Assembly (NCBI GenBank): GCA_031278075.1
Contig: JAITLE010000215.1
Coordinates: 1-11,903 of the forward strand
Source of the DNA: Bifidobacteriaceae bacterium
GTDB lineage: Bacteria; Actinomycetota; Actinomycetes; Actinomycetales; WQXJ01
Direction of reading: 5' to 3'
Length of the DNA: 11,903 nt
Shown here in pieces: positions 6,656 through 11,903 of the stretch. The position numbers were made by a program, and so were the translations under genes. The notes beneath the pieces were generated by a model. That model was not told where the DNA came from, made no database searches, and worked only from the letters and a program-made list of their open reading frames with translations. Numbering within the stretch: position 1 is the stretch's first letter; every line of letters starts with the position of its first letter.

Positions 6656-7693
6656 ATGCTGGTTCCGGCGATCGACCTGGGCGGCACACTCATCAAAGGG
6701 GCCTTGGTCGGGCCCGATGGCGCCGTCGAGCGCCGCGTCGCCGAGCCCACCCGAGCCGAGGAGGGGCACGCCGCGGTGGTCGAACGCCTCGCCGCGATGG
6801 GGCGGCGGCTCGTGCGGCAGGCCACGCAGGCCAACGGCTGGGGTCCTGCGGTGTTGGGTGTGGCGGTCCCCGGACTGGTCGACGCCGCCAGGGGTGTTGT
6901 CGTCAGTGGGGCGAACATCGACTGGCGTGACTACCCCGTGCGTGAGGCGTTGCGTCGACGGGTCGGCTCGCCCGTCGAGATGGGCCACGATGTGACGGTG
7001 GCGGCCCTCGCGGAGCATCGCTTCGGAGCGGCGCGCGGGGCCCGTTTGGCCGTGGTGGCGGCGATCGGCACCGGGATCGCGGCGGCGCTGATCCATCAGG
7101 GCATGCCAATCGCTGGAGCGCATGGGCGCGTCGCAGAATTGGGGCATCTGCCGCTGCCGTGGGCCGCCGAGCCGTGTGGTTGCGGCGGCGTGGGCTGCGT
7201 CGAACGGGTCGGCTCCGCGGCCGCGGTGGCGGCACGGTACGCGGCCCTGAAAGCGGCGGCGGATCGGGACGGCGCCGAAGCGGCCGCGGCGACTCGGCGC
7301 CCTGATCGCGGCGCCGTCGCCGAGTCGGCCGCGGCGTGCGCGCCGCCCGGCTCCCGGACCACCCCACGGGGCGGCGGCGACGCGGACGCCGCCGCGGGGG
7401 TGGACGCGAAACGGGTGGTCGAGTTGGTCCGCGAGGGCGATCCGATCGCCCGCAGTGTGTGGGACGATGCCGTCCGCGCGCTCGCCGAGGCCCTCGCCAC
7501 GGTGGTCACCCTGTTCGACCCGGACCGCATTGTGATCGGTGGCGGGCTCTCGCGTGCCGGCGAGGCCTTGCTCGCTCCGCTGCGCCGACAGCTGAGGAGT
7601 CGGCTGACATTCCAGATCATGCCCGAAGTGGTGGCCGCTTCGCTCGGCTCGGACGCCGGCGTGGTCGGGGCCGCGATCACGGCGGGCTTGTGA
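6656..7693 (+). CDS. ROK-family sugar kinase
   Basis: 345 residues. ROK kinases phosphorylate hexoses or N-acetylhexosamines with ATP. Seen: the N-terminal phosphate loop AIDLGGTLIKG (5-15); VAVPGLVD (69-76); the catalytic Asp at HDVTVAALAE (Asp112); GTGIAAALI (138-146); the sugar-binding Glu161 and zinc site ELGH (His164) plus CGCGGVGCVE (Cys174, Cys176, Cys181); and the second ATP segment DPDRIVIGGGLS (288-299). There is no N-terminal HTH, so it is a kinase rather than an NagC/XylR-type repressor. Residues about 200-250 are an Ala/Gly/Arg/Pro-rich insertion just before KRVVELVREGDP, unusual for the fold. The ATG at 6656 has GTGAGG three bases upstream; the GTG at 6647 in the same frame is an alternative. 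It is the first plus-strand gene of the sugar cluster. The substrate is undetermined; glucose, GlcNAc and GalNAc/Gal types are all possible. Confidence 0.92.
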   Translation: MLVPAIDLGGTLIKGALVGPDGAVERRVAEPTRAEEGHAAVVERLAAMGRRLVRQATQANGWGPAVLGVAVPGLVDAARGVVVSGANIDWRDYPVREALRRRVGSPVEMGHDVTVAALAEHRFGAARGARLAVVAAIGTGIAAALIHQGMPIAGAHGRVAELGHLPLPWAAEPCGCGGVGCVERVGSAAAVAARYAALKAAADRDGAEAAAATRRPDRGAVAESAAACAPPGSRTTPRGGGDADAAAGVDAKRVVELVREGDPIARSVWDDAVRALAEALATVVTLFDPDRIVIGGGLSRAGEALLAPLRRQLRSRLTFQIMPEVVAASLGSDAGVVGAAITAGL

Positions 7694-7751
7694 GGGGCGT
7701 GGCGGACGGCATCGTGCACCGGTAGCGACTGCGCGTTATTGCGCGAATCGC

Positions 7752-7780
7752 TTGTGAATGCGCGTGCTCACGCGTACTCT
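7752..7780 (+). promoter_or_regulatory. Promoter of the SIS-domain gene with an operator-like spacer
   Basis: TTGTGA (7752-7757) and TACTCT (7775-7780) are separated by exactly 17 bases and match the -35 and the actinobacterial TANNNT -10. The spacer contains CGCGTG-CT-CACGCG (7761-7774), a perfect six-base inverted repeat that fills it up to the -10. A GAATCGC copy (7745-7751) touches the -35. A protein bound here would block polymerase. Transcription would start near 7787-7790, at or beside an in-frame GTG. Confidence 0.55.
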
Positions 7781-7813
7781 GAGCCTAGAGTGAGCGAACG
7801 GAGGCGCCGAACT

Positions 7814-8710
7814 ATGACGACCGCAGGAGATCTCTTCGTCGACAGCGAGATCGCGAGCCAACCAGAGTGCTGGGAACGCGCCCGCGCCGCCGCGGCACGC
7901 GCCGGCGGCCTGCCCCAGCCGGGCGAGAGAGTTGCGGTGATCGGCTGCGGCACGTCCTGGTTCATGGCGATGGCGTACGCCGCGAGGCGGGAGCGGGCCG
8001 GCCACGGCCGGACCGACGCGTTCACAGCGGCGGAGTTCCCCGCGGCCCGGACGTACGACCGCGTGGTGGCGATCACGCGCTCGGGCGCCACGACCGAGGT
8101 CATCCGGACGCTGCGCTCGCTGGCGCCGGGCGTGCCGACTGTCGCGCTGACGGCCCAGCCGACCGCGCCCGTCAAAGACGCGGCACGCGACGTGGTCGAT
8201 CTGTCCTTCGCGGACGAGCGGTCTGTGGTGCAGACGAGGTTCGCCACGACCGCGCTGGCCCTGCTCCGCTCGAGTTTGGGAGAAGACATCTCGGAGGCGA
8301 TCGGCGACTCGCGCGTCGCGTTGGCCGAATCCGCGCCGCCCGCCGTGATCGAGGCTGAGCATTTCGCCTTCCTCGGTCAAGGCTGGACGATCGGCTTGGC
8401 CGAAGAGGCGGCGCTGAAACTGCGCGAGGCGTCGCTCAGCTTCACTGAGGCGCACCCCGCCATGGATTACCGGCACGGGCCGATCGCTTTGGCGCAGCCG
8501 GGCCGGGTCGTTTGGGTGGTCGGCGAGGCGCCCCCTGGACTGGCGGCCGATGTCACGCGGACCGGCGCCACGTGGTTCCAGCCGCATGGCGACCCGATGG
8601 CGACGTTGGTCCTGGCGCAACGGGTCGCCGTCGCGCGCGGGCTGGCGCGCGGGCTCGACCCGGACCACCCGCGGAACCTGAGCCGCGCGGTTGTGCTGCG
8701 GGGGGCGTGA
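7814..8710 (+). CDS. SIS-domain sugar-phosphate isomerase/deaminase (AgaS/GlmS-isomerase type)
   Basis: 298 residues with two SIS domains. SIS 1 (about 38-150) has VIGCGTSWFMA (42-52), the phosphate-binding ITRSGATTEVIRTL (87-100) and ERSVVQTRFATTALALL (135-151). SIS 2 (about 180-290) has FLGQGWTIGLAEEAALKLRE (186-205), TEAHPAMDYRHGP (211-223) and the closing DPDHPRNLSRAVVL (282-295). This arrangement matches the isomerase half of GlmS and its relatives AgaS and FrlB, which interconvert or deaminate 6-phospho-amino sugars; the glutaminase domain is absent. In this cluster it could deaminate galactosamine- or glucosamine-6-phosphate to the ketose phosphate. It is shorter than classical AgaS, about 380 residues. 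The ATG at 7814 has GGAGG nine bases upstream; the GTG at 7790, nine bases after the -10, would add eight residues and be leaderless. The stop lies four bases before the aldolase start, so the two are co-translated. Confidence 0.9.
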   Translation: MTTAGDLFVDSEIASQPECWERARAAAARAGGLPQPGERVAVIGCGTSWFMAMAYAARRERAGHGRTDAFTAAEFPAARTYDRVVAITRSGATTEVIRTLRSLAPGVPTVALTAQPTAPVKDAARDVVDLSFADERSVVQTRFATTALALLRSSLGEDISEAIGDSRVALAESAPPAVIEAEHFAFLGQGWTIGLAEEAALKLREASLSFTEAHPAMDYRHGPIALAQPGRVVWVVGEAPPGLAADVTRTGATWFQPHGDPMATLVLAQRVAVARGLARGLDPDHPRNLSRAVVLRGA

Positions 8711-8714
8711 CGCG

Positions 8715-9545
8715 ATGAGCTTGGCGCACACGCGCGAGATAGTCCTGGCGGCTCAGGCCGCTGGGCGCGGCGTGGGAGCGTTCAACGTGATCGACCTGGC
8801 GCTGGCGGAGGCGATTGTGGCCGGAGCGGAGGACGCCCGCAAGCCGGTGATCCTGCAGATCTCACAGAACTGCGTGGACTACCACGGCGGATTGGCGCCC
8901 ATCGCGGCGGCCGCCCAGGCGGTGGCGGCCGCCGCCATGGTCCCGGTGGCGGTCCACCTGGACCACGCCGAGTCGGTGGAGTTGGTCGCAGAAGCTTTAG
9001 AGCTGGGGATCAAGTCGATCATGTACGACGCCTCGCGCCTGTCTGACGAGGCCAACCGCGCCTCGACCGGCGCGGTGGCAGCGCTGGCTCAAGCCCGCGG
9101 CGCCTGGGTCGAGGCTGAACTCGGAGAGATCGGGGGGAAGGACGGCGCTCACGCGCCCGGGGTGAGGACCGACCCGGCCGCGGCGGCGCGCTTCGTGGCG
9201 GACACCGGCGTGGACTCGCTCGCGGTGGCGGTCGGGTCTTCCCACGCGATGACGACGCGGGACGCGACCCTGGACTTCGAGTTGATCGCGGCGATCCGGG
9301 CGGCGGCGCCCGTCCCGTTGGTGCTGCACGGGTCCTCCGGGGTGCCCCCGGCGGACCTCGCCCGAGCCGTGGCCGCCGGAATGACCAAGATCAACGTCGC
9401 CACACTGTTGTCCCAGACCTTCACCGACTCGGTGCGCGCCACTCTGGCGGCCGAGCCCGGCGTGGCGGACGCCCGCGACTACCTGGGCCCCGCCCGCGCG
9501 GCCACAGCCGAAGCGGTCACAGAACTCTTGAGGCTGATCGCGTGA
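8715..9545 (+). CDS. Class II (zinc) ketose-bisphosphate aldolase
   Basis: 276 residues, the length of class II fructose/tagatose-bisphosphate aldolases, which cleave a ketohexose bisphosphate to dihydroxyacetone phosphate and an aldehyde. Seen: GAFNVIDLALAEAIVAGA (21-38); catalytic Asp83 with zinc ligand His84 in VHLDHAES; SIMYDAS (101-107); EAELGEIGG (133-141); zinc ligand His177 in AVGSSHAM; zinc ligand His205 and the phosphate loop in LVLHGSSGVP (202-211); and KINVAT (225-230). The region after His177 reads AMTTRD instead of the commoner G-Y-K of FbaA/KbaY, so substrate choice is open: fructose-1,6-, tagatose-1,6- or a 1-phosphate. The ATG at 8715 is four bases after the SIS stop, with a G-rich GGGGGG region serving as ribosome site. 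Fructose-bisphosphate aldolase of central glycolysis is an alternative, but the linkage to SIS, ROK and DeoR genes favours a dedicated catabolic role. Confidence 0.92.
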   Translation: MSLAHTREIVLAAQAAGRGVGAFNVIDLALAEAIVAGAEDARKPVILQISQNCVDYHGGLAPIAAAAQAVAAAAMVPVAVHLDHAESVELVAEALELGIKSIMYDASRLSDEANRASTGAVAALAQARGAWVEAELGEIGGKDGAHAPGVRTDPAAAARFVADTGVDSLAVAVGSSHAMTTRDATLDFELIAAIRAAAPVPLVLHGSSGVPPADLARAVAAGMTKINVATLLSQTFTDSVRATLAAEPGVADARDYLGPARAATAEAVTELLRLIA

Positions 9546-9584
9546 CCCGCGGGCGGACGCGCCCTCCCGCCACGGCGGCTCGCG

Positions 9585-9598
9585 GCCAGCCGGCTGGC
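9585..9598. terminator. Palindrome in the convergent aldolase/pfkA gap
   Basis: GCCAGCC and GGCTGGC form a perfect 14-bp palindrome in the 84-bp gap between the converging aldolase and phosphofructokinase genes. A symmetrical hairpin here could help end both transcripts. No T-run follows on either strand and the usable loop would eat into the stem, so it is a weak candidate. Nothing else is visible in this gap. Confidence 0.3.
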
Positions 9599-9629
9599 GC
9601 CGCGCCGCCCCGCATCTTGTCGACCGGTG

Positions 9630-10655
9630 TCACCACAGGGCCCGGGCCACATCCACCAACTCGGCCGGGACCTGTTTCACCTTCCCGGCGATCTCTTCCA
9701 GCGGGACCAACACGATGTCTTCGCCGCGCACCGCGGTCATCACATTGAACTTCCCGGCGGACAAGGCGTCCACCGCGGCGACGCCGAAGCGAGACCCGAG
9801 GATGCGGTCCGTGGGCGTCGGCGTCCCACCCCGTTGAACATGGCCCAGCACAGTCAAGCGTGTGTCGAATCCGGTCCGGTTGCGCAACTCGATCATGAGC
9901 CTCTCGCCAATCGAGCCCGCGATGATCCGTCCCTGCTCGTCGACCTGCGTCGAGAACTGCATATCCGTGCCGTCCGCGGGCTCGGCGCCCTCGGCGACCA
10001 CGACGATCGAGAAGTTGGCATGGGAACGGTGCCGCCGCCGCAAGAACCGTGCCATCTCCTCGATGTCGAACGGCTCCTCCGGCGTGATGATCAAGTCGGC
10101 GCCGCCGGCCAGCCCGGCGTTGACCGCGATCCAACCGACCGTGTGGCCCATCACCTCCACGATCATGACCCGGTTGTGCGATTCCGCCGTCGTGTGGAGC
10201 CGGTCGATCGCCTCTGTGGCGATGTTGATCGCCGTGTGGAACCCGATCGACAGATCCGTGCCCTCCACATCGTTGTCGATGGTCTTCGGGATGCCGACCA
10301 CCTTGACACCCGCTTTGGCGACCTTGCTCGCCGCCTTCAACGTGCCGTCGCCGCCGATGCACACCAGCGCCTCGACCCGTTCCGCCTCAAGCGTCGAGAG
10401 CACGCCGTCGATCCCGCCTTCGTTCTTGTGCGGATGGTAGCGGGCCGTGCCCAACATGGTGCCGCCGCGCGGCAGTATCCCGCGGACGTCTTCCCTGGTC
10501 AGAGGGATGATTTGGCCTTCGACAACGCCACGCCAACCGTTCCTGAAGCCGACCATCGAGTGACCGTATTCCATCTCGGCCCGCTTCACCACGGCCCGGA
10601 TCGCCGCGTTCAGCCCGGGAACGTCTCCCCCACCTGTGAGCACTCCGATTCGCAT
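9630..10655 (-). CDS. pfkA: 6-phosphofructokinase, Gly104/Lys124 (group III) type
   Basis: 341 residues. It phosphorylates fructose-6-phosphate at C1 in glycolysis. Seen: GVLTGGGDVPGLNAAIR (4-20); GFRNGWRGV (37-45); GTARYHP (69-75); the nucleotide loop CIGGDGTLKAA (99-109); the catalytic GIPKTIDNDV (121-130) with Asp127 and Asp129; VEVMGHTVGWIA (167-178); and LGHVQRGGTPTPTD near the C-terminus. Gly104 is the residue of ATP users (PPi users have Asp there), while Lys124 is shared with PPi enzymes; this pair defines the group III enzymes known from actinobacteria, mostly ATP-dependent. The ATG at 10655 has AGGAG five bases upstream. The frame runs open to 11837 only as antisense of the methyltransferase. 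Beside a SIS isomerase and class II aldolase, it might also phosphorylate tagatose-6-phosphate, but it may equally be the main glycolytic enzyme. Confidence 0.96.
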   Translation of the reverse strand: MRIGVLTGGGDVPGLNAAIRAVVKRAEMEYGHSMVGFRNGWRGVVEGQIIPLTREDVRGILPRGGTMLGTARYHPHKNEGGIDGVLSTLEAERVEALVCIGGDGTLKAASKVAKAGVKVVGIPKTIDNDVEGTDLSIGFHTAINIATEAIDRLHTTAESHNRVMIVEVMGHTVGWIAVNAGLAGGADLIITPEEPFDIEEMARFLRRRHRSHANFSIVVVAEGAEPADGTDMQFSTQVDEQGRIIAGSIGERLMIELRNRTGFDTRLTVLGHVQRGGTPTPTDRILGSRFGVAAVDALSAGKFNVMTAVRGEDIVLVPLEEIAGKVKQVPAELVDVARALW

Positions 10656-10684
10656 GACGGCTCCTCTCCCTCGGCCAGATCCAT

Positions 10685-10738
10685 GTGGCAGTTTCGTGTC
10701 AGTGGCGTGCCAGTCACCCGAGCCAGGTGCCTGTCCCC
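10685..10738. repeat. REP-like palindromic element in the pfkA leader
   Basis: Two small stem-loops lie in tandem: TGGCA (10686-10690) with TGCCA (10708-10712), and CACC (10715-10718) with GGTG (10726-10729). On the minus strand the unit opens with GGGGACAGGCACC, a word I associate with dispersed REP-type repeats in various bacteria, and contains the near-symmetrical GTGACTGGCACGCCACTG. It lies in noncoding DNA between pfkA and the methyltransferase gene and would be transcribed in the pfkA leader. Only one copy is in this window, so repeat status is inferred. Confidence 0.4.
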
Positions 10739-10741
10739 AAA

Positions 10742-10747
10742 ATCCTA
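10742..10747 (-). promoter_or_regulatory. pfkA: Candidate pfkA -10 box
   Basis: On the minus strand TAGGAT fits the TANNNT -10 consensus, about 87 bases upstream of the pfkA ATG. No clear -35 is present at the usual distance. Transcription from here would place the REP-like element in the pfkA 5' leader. Confidence 0.3.
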
Positions 10748-10799
10748 CCCGCGCCGCCCGCCGGGCCAGGCCTCCTCGCGGCGGCGCCATACTGAGCCG

Positions 10800-11630
10800 A
10801 TGATTAGCGGTTTCGGTGTTGTGCCCGCGGACGAACGCCCCGATCCGGATGTCGCCTATTGGGAGCACGATGCCGAGGACTACTACCGCGAGCACGGCGC
10901 CTTCCTCGGCGACGACCGTTTGGTTTGGTGCCCGGAGGGACTCGACGAGGCCGCCGCCGCCCTCCTCGGCGAACTGTCCGGGCGCCGTGTGGTCGAGATC
11001 GGCTGCGGCGGCGCCCAAGGGTCCCGCTGGGCGGCCCGCCAAGGGGCTCTCGCCGTCGGGATAGACCTCGCAGCCGGGATGCTGCGGGTGGCGGAACGGT
11101 TGGGCGCAGCCGACTTCGCGTTGATCCAGTGCGACGCGACCGCCCTGCCGTTCGCGGACAGGACCTTCGATGTGGCGTTCTCCGCCATGGGCGCCCTGCC
11201 CTTCGTCCCCTCGCTCGGCGAGGTCCACCGCGAAGTGGCGCGAGTGCTGCGGGTGGGCGGAAGCTGGGTGTTCTCGACGGACCACCCGTTCGCCTGGGTC
11301 TTCCCGGACTCGCCGGACCCGCAGTCCCTGACCGTGCGGCGGTCCTACTTCGACCGGCGGGCGTACATCGAGCGGTCCGAGGACGGCCGCCTGAGCTACA
11401 CCCAGTGCCACGCCACCCTCGCCGACCACGTGACGGCGCTGACCGGCGCGGGCTTTGTGATCGAGCGGCTGATCGAACCGGAGTGGTCCAAGTCCGGTGG
11501 CGCCGCCGACGGCGAGTGGGGCGCGTGGTCGCGTCAGCGCGGACGCCTGGTCCCGTCGACCTTGATCGTCGCCGCCCGCCTGGCGCCACAGGGGACGACG
11601 CCGACCGGTGGCGTCAGTCGCAGACCATAG
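10800..11630 (+). CDS. Class I SAM-dependent methyltransferase
   Basis: 276 residues with the Rossmann-like methyltransferase fold (Methyltransf_11/25 type). Seen: a conserved preamble YWEHDAEDYYREHGAFLGDD (20-39) and WCPEGLDE (43-50); motif I VVEIGCGGAQGSRW (64-77) for SAM; the acidic residue of motif II at GIDLAAGML (Asp89); CDATALPFAD (111-120); a post-motif strand TFDVAFSAMGALPFV (122-136); REVARVLRVGGSWVFS (144-159); and a C-terminal substrate-side region rich in Trp and Tyr. The preamble marks an actinobacterial subfamily whose substrate is not known to me. The ATG at 10800 is just upstream of the conserved part; only a weak GAG precedes it. The frame is open back to 9627 only as antisense of pfkA. 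It is divergent from pfkA, and its 3' end overlaps the minus-strand frame that ends at 11614 by 17 bp. It is probably unrelated to the sugar cluster. Confidence 0.88.
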   Translation: MISGFGVVPADERPDPDVAYWEHDAEDYYREHGAFLGDDRLVWCPEGLDEAAAALLGELSGRRVVEIGCGGAQGSRWAARQGALAVGIDLAAGMLRVAERLGAADFALIQCDATALPFADRTFDVAFSAMGALPFVPSLGEVHREVARVLRVGGSWVFSTDHPFAWVFPDSPDPQSLTVRRSYFDRRAYIERSEDGRLSYTQCHATLADHVTALTGAGFVIERLIEPEWSKSGGAADGEWGAWSRQRGRLVPSTLIVAARLAPQGTTPTGGVSRRP

Positions 11631-11893
11631 GCCCGAATCCCCAGATCGCGTAGAGGTAGTCCTCGCCCATCGCGTAATCGACGCCGGACGGCTCCCCCCA
11701 ATAGACGTCGAACACGTCGGAATGGTCCAGCGGCGGCGTATTGGGGGTTGAGTTGCTCTCGCCTCCAAACGTTCGGCGCGTTGATCGCCTCCATTCCCCA
11801 GTCGCCGCCGGAGGGGCTGGTGGTTGGATCCGGCCATGGCTCACAGTGTCTCGGCGATCCGGGGAGCCCCTGGCGCGGTCCGGGCCTGCGACA
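11614..11893 (-). pseudogene. Frameshifted 3' part of an unidentified minus-strand gene
   Basis: Two minus-strand frames look coding in succession. From the TGA at 11894-11896 to about 11748, the frame reading GDWGMEAINAPNVWRREQLN is open with about 78% G/C third positions. From about 11740 to the TGA at 11614, the frame reading DHSDVFDVYWGEPSGVDYAM and ending YLYAIWGFGPMVCD has about 86%. They join at a run of five G's (plus 11743-11747); removing one base gives a continuous ...REQLNPNTPPLDHSDVF... protein. So an indel in a homopolymer, real or from sequencing, probably broke this gene. The second frame alone is also open as a 76-residue ORF from a GTG at 11844 that overlaps a preceding stop by GTGA, so a small intact gene is the alternative. 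I do not recognise the family. Confidence 0.45.
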
Positions 11894-11903
11894 TCAGGTC
11901 CAT
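11841..11903 (-). CDS. Possible 3' end of an upstream minus-strand reading frame
   Basis: The last 20 codons at the right edge (MDLMSQARTAPGAPRIAETL, stop at 11841) are open on the minus strand with mostly G/C third positions. The ATG at 11903 is at the window edge, so whether it is the true start is unknown. It could be the end of a separate gene, translationally coupled to the GTG at 11844, or a further piece of the frameshifted gene described for 11614-11893. Too short to identify. Confidence 0.2.
   Translation of the reverse strand: MDLMSQARTAPGAPRIAETL

Noticed and set aside
9627..10799. Long N-terminal extension of the methyltransferase frame
   Set aside because: It is antisense to pfkA and shows no methyltransferase motifs; the family preamble starts soon after 10800.
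10656..11837. Long N-terminal extension of the pfkA frame
   Set aside because: It is the antisense shadow of the methyltransferase; pfkA has a clear ATG and AGGAG at 10655.

Overview
The window is about 70% GC. Third codon positions are strongly G/C in every convincing gene, and starts are ATG or GTG. The gene content points to a high-GC Gram-positive bacterium (Actinomycetota): a fused PafB-PafC WYL regulator, a DUF3866 protein, a four-domain actinobacterial ribosomal protein S1 followed by coaE, and a 6-phosphofructokinase with Gly104/Lys124. Nothing in the sequence narrows it further. There is no tRNA, rRNA, CRISPR array, transposase gene or phage gene, and no stretch over 300 bases without a supported or candidate gene.

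Layout. On the left, a truncated minus-strand gene runs off the edge (1-108). A strong 11-bp-stem hairpin separates it from pafBC (193-2151, minus). pafBC is divergent from a DUF3866 gene (2177-3454, plus) across a 25-bp gap that may hold a shared two-way promoter. The DUF3866 gene meets coaE (3444-4079, minus) tail to tail with an 11-bp overlap. coaE follows rpsA (4176-5648, minus), with a perfect 28-bp palindrome between them. This half is housekeeping: DNA-damage regulation, coenzyme A synthesis and translation.

The central block is a sugar-phosphate catabolic cluster. A DeoR-type regulator (5769-6557, minus) is divergent from a ROK sugar kinase (6656-7693), a SIS-domain sugar-phosphate isomerase/deaminase (7814-8710) and a class II aldolase (8715-9545), all plus strand. 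A 6-phosphofructokinase gene (9630-10655, minus) converges on the aldolase gene. Together they could take an amino sugar or ketohexose from phosphorylation, through isomerisation/deamination and a second phosphorylation, to aldol cleavage. The heptamer GAATCGC occurs three times in the two cluster promoter regions and is a candidate operator half-site. The SIS gene has its own good promoter, with an inverted repeat filling the -35/-10 spacer.

On the right, a class I SAM-dependent methyltransferase gene (10800-11630, plus) is divergent from pfkA. A REP-like element lies in the pfkA leader. The last 290 bases look like the decayed 3' part of a minus-strand gene: the likely coding frame changes at a run of five G's (11743-11747).

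Three proteins (PafBC, DUF3866, ROK kinase) carry low-complexity Ala/Gly/Pro insertions, two of them encoded by tandem DNA repeats. No wholly new system is evident. The items most worth a second look are the sugar cluster with its candidate operators, the two-way pafBC promoter, the hairpin at 115-147 and the frameshifted gene at the right end.
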